A DNA stretch of 64,000 nt from JAIBJN01 sp963775505 (GTDB lineage: Bacteria > Actinomycetota > Thermoleophilia > Gaiellales > Gaiellaceae): assembly GCA_963775505.1 (NCBI GenBank), contig CAVZIL010000001.1, positions 434,001-498,000 on the forward strand. Direction: 5' to 3'. The position numbers were made by a program, and so were the translations under genes. Shown here piece by piece: positions 27,730 through 36,700 of this stretch. The notes beneath the pieces were generated by a model. The model had not been told where the DNA came from and did no database searches. It saw only the letters and a list, made by a program, of their open reading frames with translations. The stretch's first letter is position 1. Each line of letters begins with the position of its first letter.

Positions 27730-27748
27730 CCTGGCAGAGGCTGCCAGG
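27730..27748 (+). terminator. Hairpin after the M24 peptidase gene
   Basis: CCTGGCAG (27730-27737) and CTGCCAGG (27741-27748) form a perfect eight-base stem with a three-base loop, 12 bases past the stop. There is no T-run, so termination is likely but not certain. Confidence 0.5.
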
Positions 27749-27772
27749 GCCGTCTAGACTCGCCGCGGGGTT

Positions 27773-28873
27773 ATGAGGGGACGCTCGCGAATCGGAGGCC
27801 TCCGGGGCGGCCTGCTGGCGCTGCTCGCCGCGCTCGCGTGGGCCGGGGTCGCGAACGCTGCACCGCAGCCGTGCAACTCGGTGGTCGTGATGCACGACGC
27901 GGAGGGCGACGGCCACCACCGATCGACCGACGTGGTGCGGGCGTGGTTCTCCGAGGAGGACGCCGGCAGCCTCCAGGCGGTGATCGAGGTGGAGACCGGC
28001 ACGTGGGAACCCGACCACGACAACCCGCCCGAGGTGACCGCCGCCTTCCTCTTCACGGTCAACGGCGACGGCGTCACGCGCTACGTGCGGATGCGGGGCG
28101 ACGCCACCAACCAGACCTGGGATCACGGCACCTGGACGCTCGCCGGCGGCTTCGCCTCCCAGGGCGGGACGATCGGAGATCTTGACGTCGTCGTCAGCGG
28201 GGCCGCGGCGACCTGGATCAATGTCCCCACCTCGGTCGCCGACAACGGGGACGTCCTGACGAACACCTTCGTCCTCACGTACGACGGGGCCGACTTCGTC
28301 GACCACGCGCCGGGCGCCACGGCGCCCAGCAACCCGGAAAGGGGCCCGAGCTTCGTCGTCGGCGAGTGCGCCGGCGTCGGGCTGAACGCGCCCGGCACGA
28401 TCACGGGCGCCAGGCGGGTGACGGTCTCGGGCCAGGTGTTCCCGGCCGCGCAGAACGTCGAGGTCACGATGACGCGCGGGAAGCCGAACGCGACCTTCAC
28501 CACGATGACCGACGAGGACGGGAAGTTCTCCGTCCGGATGATGGTGCGCGAGAAGACGACCGTGGTGGCGGAGGACGAGGACGGGCTCACGTCACTGACC
28601 CGGACGATCCGCGTCCGGTCGAAGGTGACGATCACGGCGAGGGAGCTCGCCAACGGCAAGACGAGGATCACCGGGAGAACCGATCCGGCCCTCCCCGGAC
28701 GCATCCAGCTCTTCAAGACGACCGCGTTCGTCGCGTCCATCACCAGGCAGATCGACGGCGGCAGGTTCCAGCTGCCGGCGAAGAGCCTGAGCCCGGGCCG
28801 CTACGAGGTCATCTACACGCCGTCGAACGGTCGCGCCAGCCGGGACATCTCCAACAGGGTCCGAGTGACGTGA
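27773..28873 (+). CDS. Secreted protein with C-terminal Ig-like/carrier domains
   Basis: 366 residues. Signal peptide GGLLALLAALAWAGVANA with cleavage before APQPCN. Residues about 35-200 form a beta-rich domain (VTRYVRMRGDATNQTWDHGTW) with a Cys pair near the ends. Residues about 220-300 resemble a carboxypeptidase-regulatory-like fold (VTVSGQVFPAAQNVEVTM), followed by a last domain. The function is unknown. A TAGACT -10-like box (27755-27760) gives a very short leader. It heads a run of secreted and copper-linked genes. Confidence 0.7.
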   Translation: MRGRSRIGGLRGGLLALLAALAWAGVANAAPQPCNSVVVMHDAEGDGHHRSTDVVRAWFSEEDAGSLQAVIEVETGTWEPDHDNPPEVTAAFLFTVNGDGVTRYVRMRGDATNQTWDHGTWTLAGGFASQGGTIGDLDVVVSGAAATWINVPTSVADNGDVLTNTFVLTYDGADFVDHAPGATAPSNPERGPSFVVGECAGVGLNAPGTITGARRVTVSGQVFPAAQNVEVTMTRGKPNATFTTMTDEDGKFSVRMMVREKTTVVAEDEDGLTSLTRTIRVRSKVTITARELANGKTRITGRTDPALPGRIQLFKTTAFVASITRQIDGGRFQLPAKSLSPGRYEVIYTPSNGRASRDISNRVRVT

Positions 28874-28917
28874 ACGCTTCCGGCGGCCGGGCCCGTGAGA
28901 GAATCCCGGGCCTGACC

Positions 28918-29485
28918 ATGCGCCGTCTCCTCGCCTGGCTCGTCGCGCTGCCCCTGGCGGCGGCGGGCACGTTCCTGACGCACAGCCTGCTTCCTGCGTC
29001 GTGCCCACTCCGGCGGCGGCCACACGCACCCGGCCGGCGACACCGGTCTGGTGGGCTTCCTCTGCAGCGCGCCGTTCCTGCTCTCGACGATCGGCCTCCT
29101 GGCGCTGCTCGTGGGCATCCGGGTCGTCCAGACCCGAAGCACGAGCATCTCGGCCTGGCCGTTCGCGCTCCTCGTCCCGCTCGGGTTCCTGCTCCACCAT
29201 CACCTCGAGCACTTCGTCGGCGGCGCGCCCGCGCCGCTGGGCTCGCTCGTCGGGTCGGAGCTCCTCGTCGGCCTCGTTCTCCAGCTTCCGTTCGCGCTTC
29301 TGGCGTATCTGATCGTCACGGCTCTCCTGCGGGTCGCGGACCGGCTGGTCGCCGCTTTCGTCGCCCGCCGGCGGCGCCTCGTCGCCCCCGCGGCGGTCGC
29401 GCCCGACCGGATCTCCGTCTCGACCCCGCGGATCGCCCTCCTGGCGACTGCGGCCGCCCCCCGGGCTCCTCCGCTCGGCGCCTAG
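28918..29485 (+). pseudogene. Four-helix membrane protein with one frameshift
   Basis: ATG at 28918 opens MRRLLAWLVALPLAAAGTFL. The frame breaks near 29003; homology-like hydrophobic sequence resumes as GGGHTHPAGDTGLVGFLCSA, then LLSTIGLLALLVGIRVV, ISAWPFALLVPLGFLLHHHL and LLVGLVLQLPFALLAYLIV. One inserted base explains it (188 residues restored). The His-rich GGGHTHPAGD loop and HHHLEHF could bind metal. An in-frame GTG at 28870 overlapping the upstream stop is an alternative start. No family is recognised. Confidence 0.65.
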
Positions 29486-29567
29486 CGACTCAGGCAGTTC
29501 GTCTCGTAATGCGGCCTCCGCTCTCACCGGGCGAGCCAGGCTGACTCGAGCAAGGAGGAGAGATCCG

Positions 29568-30863
29568 ATGAAGTTCGACAGATTGCGACTTGGCCTCGGG
29601 GCGGTCGTCGTGGGCGCGCTCACGCTGACGGCCCTGGCGTCGGCGCACCCCTCCGTCTACGACGTCACCGGGAAGGTGGCGAGCTCCCCCGAGATCCAGA
29701 CGATCACGATCGACGCCACCGGCGGGACCTTCGAGCCTTCGGCTGGGGCGACCGCGGTCGCGTTCGACGCTCCGGCGTACGCCGTGCAGGCGGCGCTCGG
29801 AGCCGATGCCGCCATCGGCAGGAACGCGACCAGCGGCCAGGCCAACGTGCTCGTCACCGGAGCCGACGGCGGCCCGTACACGCTGCGCTTCCAGGGCTCG
29901 CTCGCAACCATGGACGTGCCGCAGGTCGTTCCCGATCCGTCCGGCCTCACCGGCGGAGCCTCGTCGACGACCGTCGCGACCACGGTCGGCGGCGGCTCGC
30001 CCAACATCACGTTCACCGACGACCCGACCGGCGCGAGCCTGCCCGACGACGTTCCGCGAGCCGTGATCCCGAACGACGGCTACGTGATGACGTTCGTCGA
30101 GTCCAACGGCCTGGCCGAGAACGGCTGGCTCAACCTGCGCTTCATGCCGGGCGCCTACCGCGAGCCGATGACCGAGCCCGAGTGGCTCAACTGGCCGATG
30201 GCGCAGACGGGCATCCAGAGCCACGCGACCTGCCAGGGCGCTCCGGGGCTCAACACTGAGGAGAACATCCTCGCCGTCCAGTCGAACGACACGGACCCGT
30301 TCTGGAACTACGTCCCCTGGCAGAACACGTCCGCGCGGCTGGGCGACGAGCCCGAGCAGTGGATCCCCGTCGTCCTGGCCGCCGTGGGCGTCGACCTCAG
30401 CACGCTCACGACCGTGGACGAGTTCAGGACGGCCTGCGAGGGCGCGGGCGGCGTCTACGTGCCCGCCGACAGCCCCGCGTTCCCGGCCAACAACGCGATC
30501 GCGGACGCCGTCGAGCCGCTCAACGAGCAGATCGACGCGCTCACCAACCGCCCGCTCGACGTCGACCTCCAGGCCCAGAACCAGAGGAACAGGGTCGTGG
30601 CGATGGTGACCGGGCCGCTGGACCAGCAGGTCACCGTCAGGCTCCGCATCAGTCAGGCGCTCGCGGACAGGCTCCGCATTCCGCGCACGCTCGACACGGC
30701 GATGAGGCAGTTCGGGGCCGAGGGAGCCGCGCTCGTCACGCTCGTTCCGAGCGCCAACGCGGCCAATCGCCTGAGCCGCCTGAATCGAGCCGTCGACGTC
30801 GTCGTGGCGGCCAACTCCGGCGCGCTCGACGCATCGGCGGCCGGCAACCTGCGAGTAGGCTGA
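29568..30863 (+). CDS. Secreted protein with predicted N-terminal histidine
   Basis: 431 residues; RBS AAGGAGGAGAG before the ATG. Signal peptide LGAVVVGALTLTALASA, with predicted cleavage directly before HPSVYDVTGK. The first domain (about 30-160) is beta-rich with Gly/Thr/Ala repeats, the second (about 170-300) has SNGLAENGWLNLRFMPG and WNYVPWQNTSARLGD with a Cys pair, and the last is a helical tail. No family recognised. It precedes copC-like and ycnI-like genes, so a copper role is possible. Confidence 0.72.
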   Translation: MKFDRLRLGLGAVVVGALTLTALASAHPSVYDVTGKVASSPEIQTITIDATGGTFEPSAGATAVAFDAPAYAVQAALGADAAIGRNATSGQANVLVTGADGGPYTLRFQGSLATMDVPQVVPDPSGLTGGASSTTVATTVGGGSPNITFTDDPTGASLPDDVPRAVIPNDGYVMTFVESNGLAENGWLNLRFMPGAYREPMTEPEWLNWPMAQTGIQSHATCQGAPGLNTEENILAVQSNDTDPFWNYVPWQNTSARLGDEPEQWIPVVLAAVGVDLSTLTTVDEFRTACEGAGGVYVPADSPAFPANNAIADAVEPLNEQIDALTNRPLDVDLQAQNQRNRVVAMVTGPLDQQVTVRLRISQALADRLRIPRTLDTAMRQFGAEGAALVTLVPSANAANRLSRLNRAVDVVVAANSGALDASAAGNLRVG

Positions 30864-30931
30864 AAATCGATAGTGGGGTCGGGCGCCTCGGTGCCCGGCC
30901 CCACGCACTTCCAGGGAGGTTTCGAGGAACG

Positions 30932-31300
30932 ATGAAGAAGGTGCTCATCACAGTGGTGGCGGTGACGCTGCTCGCCACCCTCTTCTACGCCGCACCCGCG
31001 TCCGCCCACGTGACGGTCACGGGCAGGAACCCCGGCAAGGGCGACACCGCCTCGACCAGCATCGGCCGCGCCTGGGTCAAGTTCAACCAGAACGTCCGCA
31101 GCGGCACGATCAGGGTCTACAAGGTCTCGAACGGGAACAAGGTCTCGAAGGGGACCGGAAGGCGCGATCCGCGCAACCTGGCGCGCGTCATCTGCCAGAT
31201 GAAGAACAACCTCACCGCCGGCCGCTACGTCGCCCGCTGGACCGTGGTCGGCCCCGACGGCCATCACCAACGCGGATCGTGGCGATTCAGGCTCGCCTGA
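30932..31300 (+). CDS. CopC-domain periplasmic copper protein
   Basis: 122 residues from the ATG at 30932 with RBS AGGGAGGT. The signal peptide VLITVVAVTLLATLFYAAPA is followed by SA and cleavage before HVTVTGRNPGKGD. The mature protein would begin with histidine, the first Cu(II) ligand of CopC proteins. The end VVGPDGHHQRGSWRFRLA carries the Asp and His ligands of the same site. It binds copper outside the membrane. It lies 11 bases before the ycnI-like gene, and a CopD partner is not visible nearby. Confidence 0.88.
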   Translation: MKKVLITVVAVTLLATLFYAAPASAHVTVTGRNPGKGDTASTSIGRAWVKFNQNVRSGTIRVYKVSNGNKVSKGTGRRDPRNLARVICQMKNNLTAGRYVARWTVVGPDGHHQRGSWRFRLA

Positions 31301-31310
31301 TCCCGCTCCG

Positions 31311-32066
31311 ATGACTCTCAGACGAATCGCCGTCGTCGCAGCCGTAGCCGCCGCCGGGATCCTCGGCGGCGGCTCGGCCGCCCACGCCCACATCCAGGTG
31401 CTCCCCGCGGTCGTCGCTCCCCTGGATGCCGTCAAGTTCACGATCATCGTGCCCGGCGAGAGCAACGCGCGTACGACGCGCGTCGAGCTCCAGCTCCCGC
31501 CGGACCTGCTTCCCTTCGCCTGGGAGGACGTCCCCGGCTGGAAGCGGCGGATCGTGCCGGGGAACGATCCCGCCTCGGTCGGAAACGTGATCTGGACCGG
31601 ACGGCTGGCCACGGACGGGTTCGTGGAGTTCTCCTTCCTCGCGGGAACCCCCCAGAGCCCGGGCGAGATGTCGTGGAAGGCGATCCAGACCTACGACGAC
31701 GGCACCGCCGTGCGCTGGGTCGGGCCTCCGGGCTCGGAGGAACCGGCGGCGGTGACGCTCGTCGAGGAGGATGCCCCCCGCCAGAACGCCGGCGGTGAGA
31801 CCGGAGGTGGCGGGACGGAGACGACCCCGACCGAGACGACGGAGACGGTCCCGACCGAGACCGAGACGACGCCCACCGAGACCGAGACGACGGCGGCCGA
31901 GGAGCCGGCGGCCGAGGAGCACGGGGAGGCCGCCGCGTCGACGTCGGTCGAGGAGGGAGACGACTGGATCGCCCGCGGCCTCGCGCTCATCGCCGTCGTG
32001 ACCGCCTTTGCGGCGATCGCGTTCGTCCTCCTGGCCCGGAGGCCCCGGAGCGGCGACAGCTCCTAG
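31311..32066 (+). CDS. YcnI-like (DUF1775) copper-binding protein, membrane-anchored
   Basis: 251 residues. A signal peptide is cleaved before HIQVLPAVVAP; YcnI proteins bind Cu(II) through this N-terminal His and a Trp. The DUF1775 domain (about 28-150) includes VVAPLDAVKFTIIVPGESN and ATDGFVEFSFLAGTPQSPGE. A Thr/Glu-rich linker (ETTPTETTETVPTETETT) and a C-terminal helix ALIAVVTAFAAIAFVLLA anchor it. Its stop shares the four bases CTAG with the convergent M16 gene. Confidence 0.9.
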   Translation: MTLRRIAVVAAVAAAGILGGGSAAHAHIQVLPAVVAPLDAVKFTIIVPGESNARTTRVELQLPPDLLPFAWEDVPGWKRRIVPGNDPASVGNVIWTGRLATDGFVEFSFLAGTPQSPGEMSWKAIQTYDDGTAVRWVGPPGSEEPAAVTLVEEDAPRQNAGGETGGGGTETTPTETTETVPTETETTPTETETTAAEEPAAEEHGEAAASTSVEEGDDWIARGLALIAVVTAFAAIAFVLLARRPRSGDSS

Positions 32067-33340
32067 GCGGGCTCTAGCTCGAGGAGCGGCTCGAAGCGCC
32101 CAGGGTCGTCGAACGGCCCGATCAGCGCCAGGTTGAGCCGCTCCTCGCGGACGATGTCCTGCGCGACGCGGTGGACGTCGTCCAGCGTCACCCGGTCGAG
32201 GGCGGCGATGACCTCCTCCGGCTCGCGGGTGCGGCCCTCGAGGACCTCGTCGCGGAGCCCGAAGGAGATCGTGCCCTTGGGGTCCTCCAGCGAGAGGACG
32301 AGGCGGCCCTTGGCGAAGTTCCGCGCCTTCTCGAGCTCGTCCGCGTCGACCGGCTCGGCTGCGATGCGCCCGAACTCGCGCACGATCGTCGTGACCGCAT
32401 CGTCGATTCGCTGGATGTCGACGCCGCCCTGCGCGAAGAGCGTGCCCGCGTCCGTGTAGCCCTGGTTGTAGCCGTAGATGTAGTAGGCGAGCCCGCGCCG
32501 CTCGCGCACCTCCGTGAAGAGGCGCGAGGACATCCCGCCGCCGAGAACCGTGGCGAGGAGCATCAGCGCGTAGCGGTCGGGGTGCCCGAGCGGGTAGCTG
32601 TGGACGCCCATGCGCACGTGGGCCTGGTCGGACGTCTTCGTGTGGAGCTTGACCCGCGGCGAGGCCTGCTCCCACTGCACGGGCTCGGGCGTGCCGGTCG
32701 TGCCGTCGGGGACGTCGCCGAGGAGCGAGGCGACCCGCTCGACGGCGTCGTCGCCGACCGCCCCGGCGAGGCCGGCGACCATGCGCGGCGCGCGGTACCA
32801 GCGGTCGAGGTAGTCGAGGAAGGTCTCTCGGGTCGCGGCCCGCACGGTCTCCTTCGTGCCGATGATGTCCCAGCCGAGCGGCTGGTCGCCGTAGAGGAGC
32901 TCGTCGTAGACGCCGTCGACGTAGTCGCGCGGCGTGTCGTAGTACATGTTCATCTCCTCGACGATCACGCCCTTCTCGCGCTCGATCTCCTCGGAGTCGA
33001 ACTTCGAGTGGCGGAGCATGTCGACGAGCACGTCGAGCGCCGTGTCGCGGTGCTCGGCCGCGCACTTCACGTAGTAGCCCGTGTACTCCTTGCCGGTGAA
33101 GGCGTTGAACTCGCCGCCGATCGAGTCGATCTCGCCGGCGATGTCGCGGGCGGTCGGACGGTTCTCCGTCCCCTTGAAGAACATGTGCTCGGCGAAGTGC
33201 GCGATCCCGTTCGTCTCCTTCGTCTCGTAGCGCGAGCCGGCGGCGAGCATCACGAAGCAGGCGACCGACTTCGCCTGCGGCATCGCCGCCGTGACGACCC
33301 GGAGGCCGTTCGGGAGGGTGGTCTTCTCGAACGTGCTCAC
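32063..33340 (-). CDS. M16 family zinc peptidase
   Basis: 425 residues. The inverted zinc motif HFAEH (residues 48-52) and the downstream Glu in KGVIVEEMNMYYD give the HxxEH-E site. The second M16 domain contains HPDRYALMLLATVLGGGMSSRLFTEVRE, including the Arg/Tyr pair that docks substrate. Single-chain proteins of this length resemble processing peptidase-like M16B enzymes of Gram-positives. Its start overlaps the thioesterase gene stop by four bases. Confidence 0.94.
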   Translation of the reverse strand: MSTFEKTTLPNGLRVVTAAMPQAKSVACFVMLAAGSRYETKETNGIAHFAEHMFFKGTENRPTARDIAGEIDSIGGEFNAFTGKEYTGYYVKCAAEHRDTALDVLVDMLRHSKFDSEEIEREKGVIVEEMNMYYDTPRDYVDGVYDELLYGDQPLGWDIIGTKETVRAATRETFLDYLDRWYRAPRMVAGLAGAVGDDAVERVASLLGDVPDGTTGTPEPVQWEQASPRVKLHTKTSDQAHVRMGVHSYPLGHPDRYALMLLATVLGGGMSSRLFTEVRERRGLAYYIYGYNQGYTDAGTLFAQGGVDIQRIDDAVTTIVREFGRIAAEPVDADELEKARNFAKGRLVLSLEDPKGTISFGLRDEVLEGRTREPEEVIAALDRVTLDDVHRVAQDIVREERLNLALIGPFDDPGRFEPLLELEPA

Positions 33341-33759
33341 GTGACCAGTGGGCTCCTCTCTTCATAGGCGTCGAGGCGCGCGCGCCACCGCTCGGGAACG
33401 GGCATCGACGCGTTCGCCTCGTAGTCGTAGGCGACCAGGACGGAGGTGGCCTCGAGCACGAGGCGTCCGTCCCCTGCGCGAACCTCGTGCTCCATGTCGA
33501 AGCTCGTCGTGCCGAGGCGCGTGACGCGGGCGCCGACCTCGAGCGTCTCGGCGAACTGGGCCGGCGAGCGGAAGTCGACGGCGATCCTCGCGAGGATCAG
33601 GGCGATCTCGTTCGCGAACTCGGCGCCCAGCACCTCGATCAGGTACCGGATCCGCGCCGTCTCGAGGTAGGTGAGGTAGACGGCGTTGTTGACGTGGCCG
33701 GCCGCGTCGATGTCGCGAAACTCGACCTCGCGCGGCAGGACGAAGCGGTAGCCCTCCAT
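33337..33759 (-). CDS. Acyl-CoA thioesterase, YbgC/4HBT hot-dog fold
   Basis: 140 residues. EVEFRDIDAAGHVNNAVYLTYLETARIRYL holds the catalytic Asp (RDIDAAGHVNN) of the 4HBT family. It hydrolyses acyl-CoA or acyl-carrier thioesters in the cytoplasm. It is the first gene of a two-gene minus-strand unit with the M16 peptidase. It is divergent from the SIS gene, 26 bases away. Confidence 0.9.
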   Translation of the reverse strand: MEGYRFVLPREVEFRDIDAAGHVNNAVYLTYLETARIRYLIEVLGAEFANEIALILARIAVDFRSPAQFAETLEVGARVTRLGTTSFDMEHEVRAGDGRLVLEATSVLVAYDYEANASMPVPERWRARLDAYEERSPLVT

Positions 33760-33785
33760 CCCGGCATGGTACTTTCGCGGCCTCA

Positions 33786-34655
33786 GTGCCCGGTGAGCTC
33801 ACGCGCAAGGCGGTCTTTGCCCAGCCCGAGTGGCTCCGGGATGTCCCCACGCGGGTCGGCGACCGGCGCCTCCCCGAGGGCCGGGTCGTCTTCACGGGCT
33901 GCGGCACCTCGTTTCACGCGGCCCAGACCGGCGGCGAGGCCGTTCAGGCGCTCGAGGCGGTGCTCGCGCCGCCGGAGGCCGACCTCCTCGTGGTCGTCAG
34001 CCACGAGGGCGGGACGTCGCTGGCGCTCGAGGCCGTGAGGGCGTTCTCGGGCCCGGTCTGGCTCGTGACCGGGAAGGAGGAGAGCCCGCTCGCCGAGGCC
34101 GCCGACGAGGTGCTCGTCGTCACGCCCGAGGTGGAGGAGTCGTACTGCCACACGGCGAGCTACACGGCCGCGGTCGCGGCGCTCGCCGTCCTCCGCGGCG
34201 AGGACGTCTCGGCGCTTCCCGCGTCGGTCGACCGCGTGCTCGCCGAGGAGCCGTTCCCGGTCTCCGCCCACGATCGCATCGCCGTCGTCGGCGCCGGCCG
34301 CGACCTGCCGACCGCCCGCGAGGCCACGCTCAAGCTCCGGGAGGGCGTCCACATCCCCACCGAGGCCCATCACAGCGAGCAGATCCTCCACGGTCACCTC
34401 GCCGCCATCGACGAGGCCGTGCGGGTCTTCGTCCTGGAGGGCGAAGGCCGTGCCGCCGAGCGCGCCCAGGACGTCCTCCGCGCGCTCGGCGAGATCGGCG
34501 CGGACACGACCCTCGTGCCGACGGAGCACCCGGTCGTCGACATCGTGCGCTTCCAGCTCCTCACGCTGGCGCTCGCCGAGGATCGCGGAATCGACCCGGA
34601 CAAGATCCGCTGGGACGAGCCGCGCTGGGACGCCGCCCGGCAGTCCTACAGCTGA
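33786..34655 (+). CDS. SIS-domain sugar isomerase-like protein (GlmS C-terminal half)
   Basis: 289 residues from a GTG. Two SIS domains: VVFTGCGTSFHAAQTGGEA with LLVVVSHEGGTSLALEA, and DRIAVVGAGRDLPTAREATL with KLREGVHIPTEAHHSEQILH. This corresponds to the isomerase half of glucosamine-6-phosphate synthase without a glutaminase domain, as in AgaS or FrlB. The substrate is probably a phospho-amino-sugar or fructosamine-type compound. Confidence 0.88.
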   Translation: MPGELTRKAVFAQPEWLRDVPTRVGDRRLPEGRVVFTGCGTSFHAAQTGGEAVQALEAVLAPPEADLLVVVSHEGGTSLALEAVRAFSGPVWLVTGKEESPLAEAADEVLVVTPEVEESYCHTASYTAAVAALAVLRGEDVSALPASVDRVLAEEPFPVSAHDRIAVVGAGRDLPTAREATLKLREGVHIPTEAHHSEQILHGHLAAIDEAVRVFVLEGEGRAAERAQDVLRALGEIGADTTLVPTEHPVVDIVRFQLLTLALAEDRGIDPDKIRWDEPRWDAARQSYS

Positions 34656-34659
34656 GCTC

Positions 34660-36021
34660 TCACTGCGAGAGCAGCCAGAGCCCGGCGAGGGTGTAGACGA
34701 CCATCAGCGCCAGCATCGCGTACTGGCTGATCGCGGCCTTGCGCGGGGACTCGAAGAGCTCGACGGCCTTGTCGTGCGCGAGCACGAGGCCGGCGACGTG
34801 GCCGATGACGAGCGCCGCTACCTGCGTGTACCAGATCGTCTTCGGCGTCAGCCAGCCGAACTCGGGCCTCACCTCCGCGGTGCCGAAGAGGTCCCAGCCG
34901 AAGCCGAAGGGGTCGGAGGCGAACGGCACCACGTACTGCACCTCCCGGACGAAGAACGAGAAGTAGTGCGCGACGACGTAGGCCAGCGCGATGGGGACGA
35001 GGCTCCCGAGGAAGGCGCCCGTGAGGTCGCCGTCGTAGTGCACCGCGTAGGCGGCCGCCTTCATGGCGAGGACGTAGGCGAGGGCCACGAACGCGACCAC
35101 GAGGAGCAGGCCCCCGGTCGCGAGCAACATCCCGACGGCGTCGGCGAGGTCCGGCGAGCGCTGGATGACCGAGCGCAGCCGCTCCTCGCGGAAGTCGACC
35201 CAGAGCTCCGTCTGGCTGAAGCCGTCGAAGGCGACCGAGCCGAGCATGACCGCCACGAACGCCAGCAGCCCCGGAGCGGACTCGAACCGGGCGAGGCCGG
35301 TGAACGGCCAGCGGACGACCAGCCTCCCGTCGTGCCCGCCGAACGGCGCGATGCGGGCGAGCAGGCCGAAGTAGACGGCGAACGCCTCGCCGTTCTCGAT
35401 CCACCGCTCCCGGCCGTAGGCGAGCATCCCGAGCCAGGTGATCGTGCTGTAGAGGAGGATCGCGAGCGCGAGCGCGCGCGGGTCGGCCGGGTCCCAGTAC
35501 GCAAGCTCGAGGGCGGCGAACGCGAAGAGGAGCACGGCCGCTGGCCAGCGGCCGAGGCGCGCCGGGTAGGCGAACGGCGTCACCCAGCGAAGGCCGCCGC
35601 GCGCCGAGACCCAGGCGGCCGCGTCGGCGGCGGCCCGCCACGGGCTCAGCACGCTCCAGACGTCGCCGAGCAGGACGCTGAGCGCGGGAACGCCGAGCCA
35701 GAAGACGACGAAGACGAAGCGCGGGGCGAGGTTCTCGTCGAGCGAGGTGTCGCCGATCGCGGCAGTCAACGTGACGAGGACGAGGAGCGCGAGCGAGGCG
35801 CCTCCGGCGACGACCCGGAGCGCCGTGCTGCGAAGCACGCGCTCGAGGCCTTCGGGAAGCGGCCGGCCCGCGCTCGCGCGGGCGAGCAGCGGTCGCTTCC
35901 AGAGCGCCCAGAGCGCGACGAAGGAGAGCACGAGGACGAGCGTGGCCCCGTAGTAGAAGAGCCACAGCGGGACCGGAAGGTCGCTGACCCCGCCGAGGCC
36001 GTGCGAGAGTGGAAGGCTCAC
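34660..36021 (-). CDS. Polytopic membrane protein, unknown function
   Basis: 453 residues with about ten to eleven membrane helices. It starts MSLPLSHGLGGVSDLPVPLWLFYYGATLV; this HGLGG-DLPVP opening occurs in actinobacterial proteins that databases sometimes name fenitrothion hydrolase, a label with little biochemical support for such proteins. Conserved-looking loops include SPWRAAADAAAW and SFFVREVQYVVPFASDPFGFGWDLFG. It converges on the SIS gene with four bases between stops. No transport or catalytic motif is recognisable. Confidence 0.8.
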   Translation of the reverse strand: MSLPLSHGLGGVSDLPVPLWLFYYGATLVLVLSFVALWALWKRPLLARASAGRPLPEGLERVLRSTALRVVAGGASLALLVLVTLTAAIGDTSLDENLAPRFVFVVFWLGVPALSVLLGDVWSVLSPWRAAADAAAWVSARGGLRWVTPFAYPARLGRWPAAVLLFAFAALELAYWDPADPRALALAILLYSTITWLGMLAYGRERWIENGEAFAVYFGLLARIAPFGGHDGRLVVRWPFTGLARFESAPGLLAFVAVMLGSVAFDGFSQTELWVDFREERLRSVIQRSPDLADAVGMLLATGGLLLVVAFVALAYVLAMKAAAYAVHYDGDLTGAFLGSLVPIALAYVVAHYFSFFVREVQYVVPFASDPFGFGWDLFGTAEVRPEFGWLTPKTIWYTQVAALVIGHVAGLVLAHDKAVELFESPRKAAISQYAMLALMVVYTLAGLWLLSQ

Positions 36022-36079
36022 CTCACGATGGCTTGACGGTCAGATCGCTCGGGTGCTCGCTGCTACGGCGCCGGAACTC

Positions 36080-36658
36080 CTACTGATGGGTGTTGCCGTC
36101 GCAGTTGACGAACGTGTCGTTGCCGGCACCACCCCAGGCCTCGTCGTCGTCGCCGTCGCCGCAGTCGATGAAGTCGTCTCCGGCCTGGCCGCGAATGTTG
36201 TCGCTGCCGTCCTGCCCGAAGAGCCTGTCGTCCCCGAGGCCGCCGAGGATGCGGTCGTGGCCCGAACCGCCCTCGACCCGGTCGGAGCCGGGGCCGCCGA
36301 CGAGCCTGTCCGCGCCGTCCGAGCCCTCGACGCGATCGTCCCCGGCGCCGCCGAACACGTGGTCGTCGCCCTTCGAGCCCTTCAGGAGCGTGTCGTCGCC
36401 GAGGTACCCGAAGATCCGGTCGTCTCCGAACAGGCCCCGGAAGACGTCCGGAGTGTTCGCGCAGATCCTCGACCCGTAGATCGTGTCGGCGTGTTTGTGC
36501 CCGTCGGCGCGATGGCCCGAGCACGTCTGCCGGAAGTCGATGACGTCCGGATGCGCGTCAGCGCGCGCGACGAAAATCGTGGCGAGAAGGACGAGGCCGA
36601 AGCCAACGAGGAACAACACTGGGCGCCCCTTGTCGGCATGGCTGGCGTGGACGACCAT
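36080..36658 (-). CDS. Secreted RTX-type calcium-repeat protein with predicted N-terminal histidine
   Basis: 192 residues. The ATG at 36658 is preceded by GAAGGAGGT four bases away, which decides the start over an upstream ATG. A signal helix (PVLFLVGFGLVLLATIFVA) ends RADA before HPDVIDFRQTCSGH. About eight nonapeptide repeats of the GGxGxDxLx type follow (GGAGDDRVEG, GGPGSDRVEGGSGHDRILGG), which fold into a calcium-loaded beta-roll. There is no toxin or protease domain. The His-rich HRADGHKHAD segment before the repeats could bind metal. Confidence 0.85.
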   Translation of the reverse strand: MVVHASHADKGRPVLFLVGFGLVLLATIFVARADAHPDVIDFRQTCSGHRADGHKHADTIYGSRICANTPDVFRGLFGDDRIFGYLGDDTLLKGSKGDDHVFGGAGDDRVEGSDGADRLVGGPGSDRVEGGSGHDRILGGLGDDRLFGQDGSDNIRGQAGDDFIDCGDGDDDEAWGGAGNDTFVNCDGNTHQ

Positions 36659-36700
36659 GCAAACCTCCTTCGAGGGGAGGCCCAAGCCTAGCGTGCCCTT

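Noticed and set aside
34660..36021. Fenitrothion hydrolase function
   Set aside because: That label circulates for similar membrane proteins, but no organophosphate-hydrolase motif is present here.
36080..36658. RTX toxin
   Set aside because: Only the calcium-binding repeats and a signal peptide are present; there is no effector domain or type I secretion system nearby.
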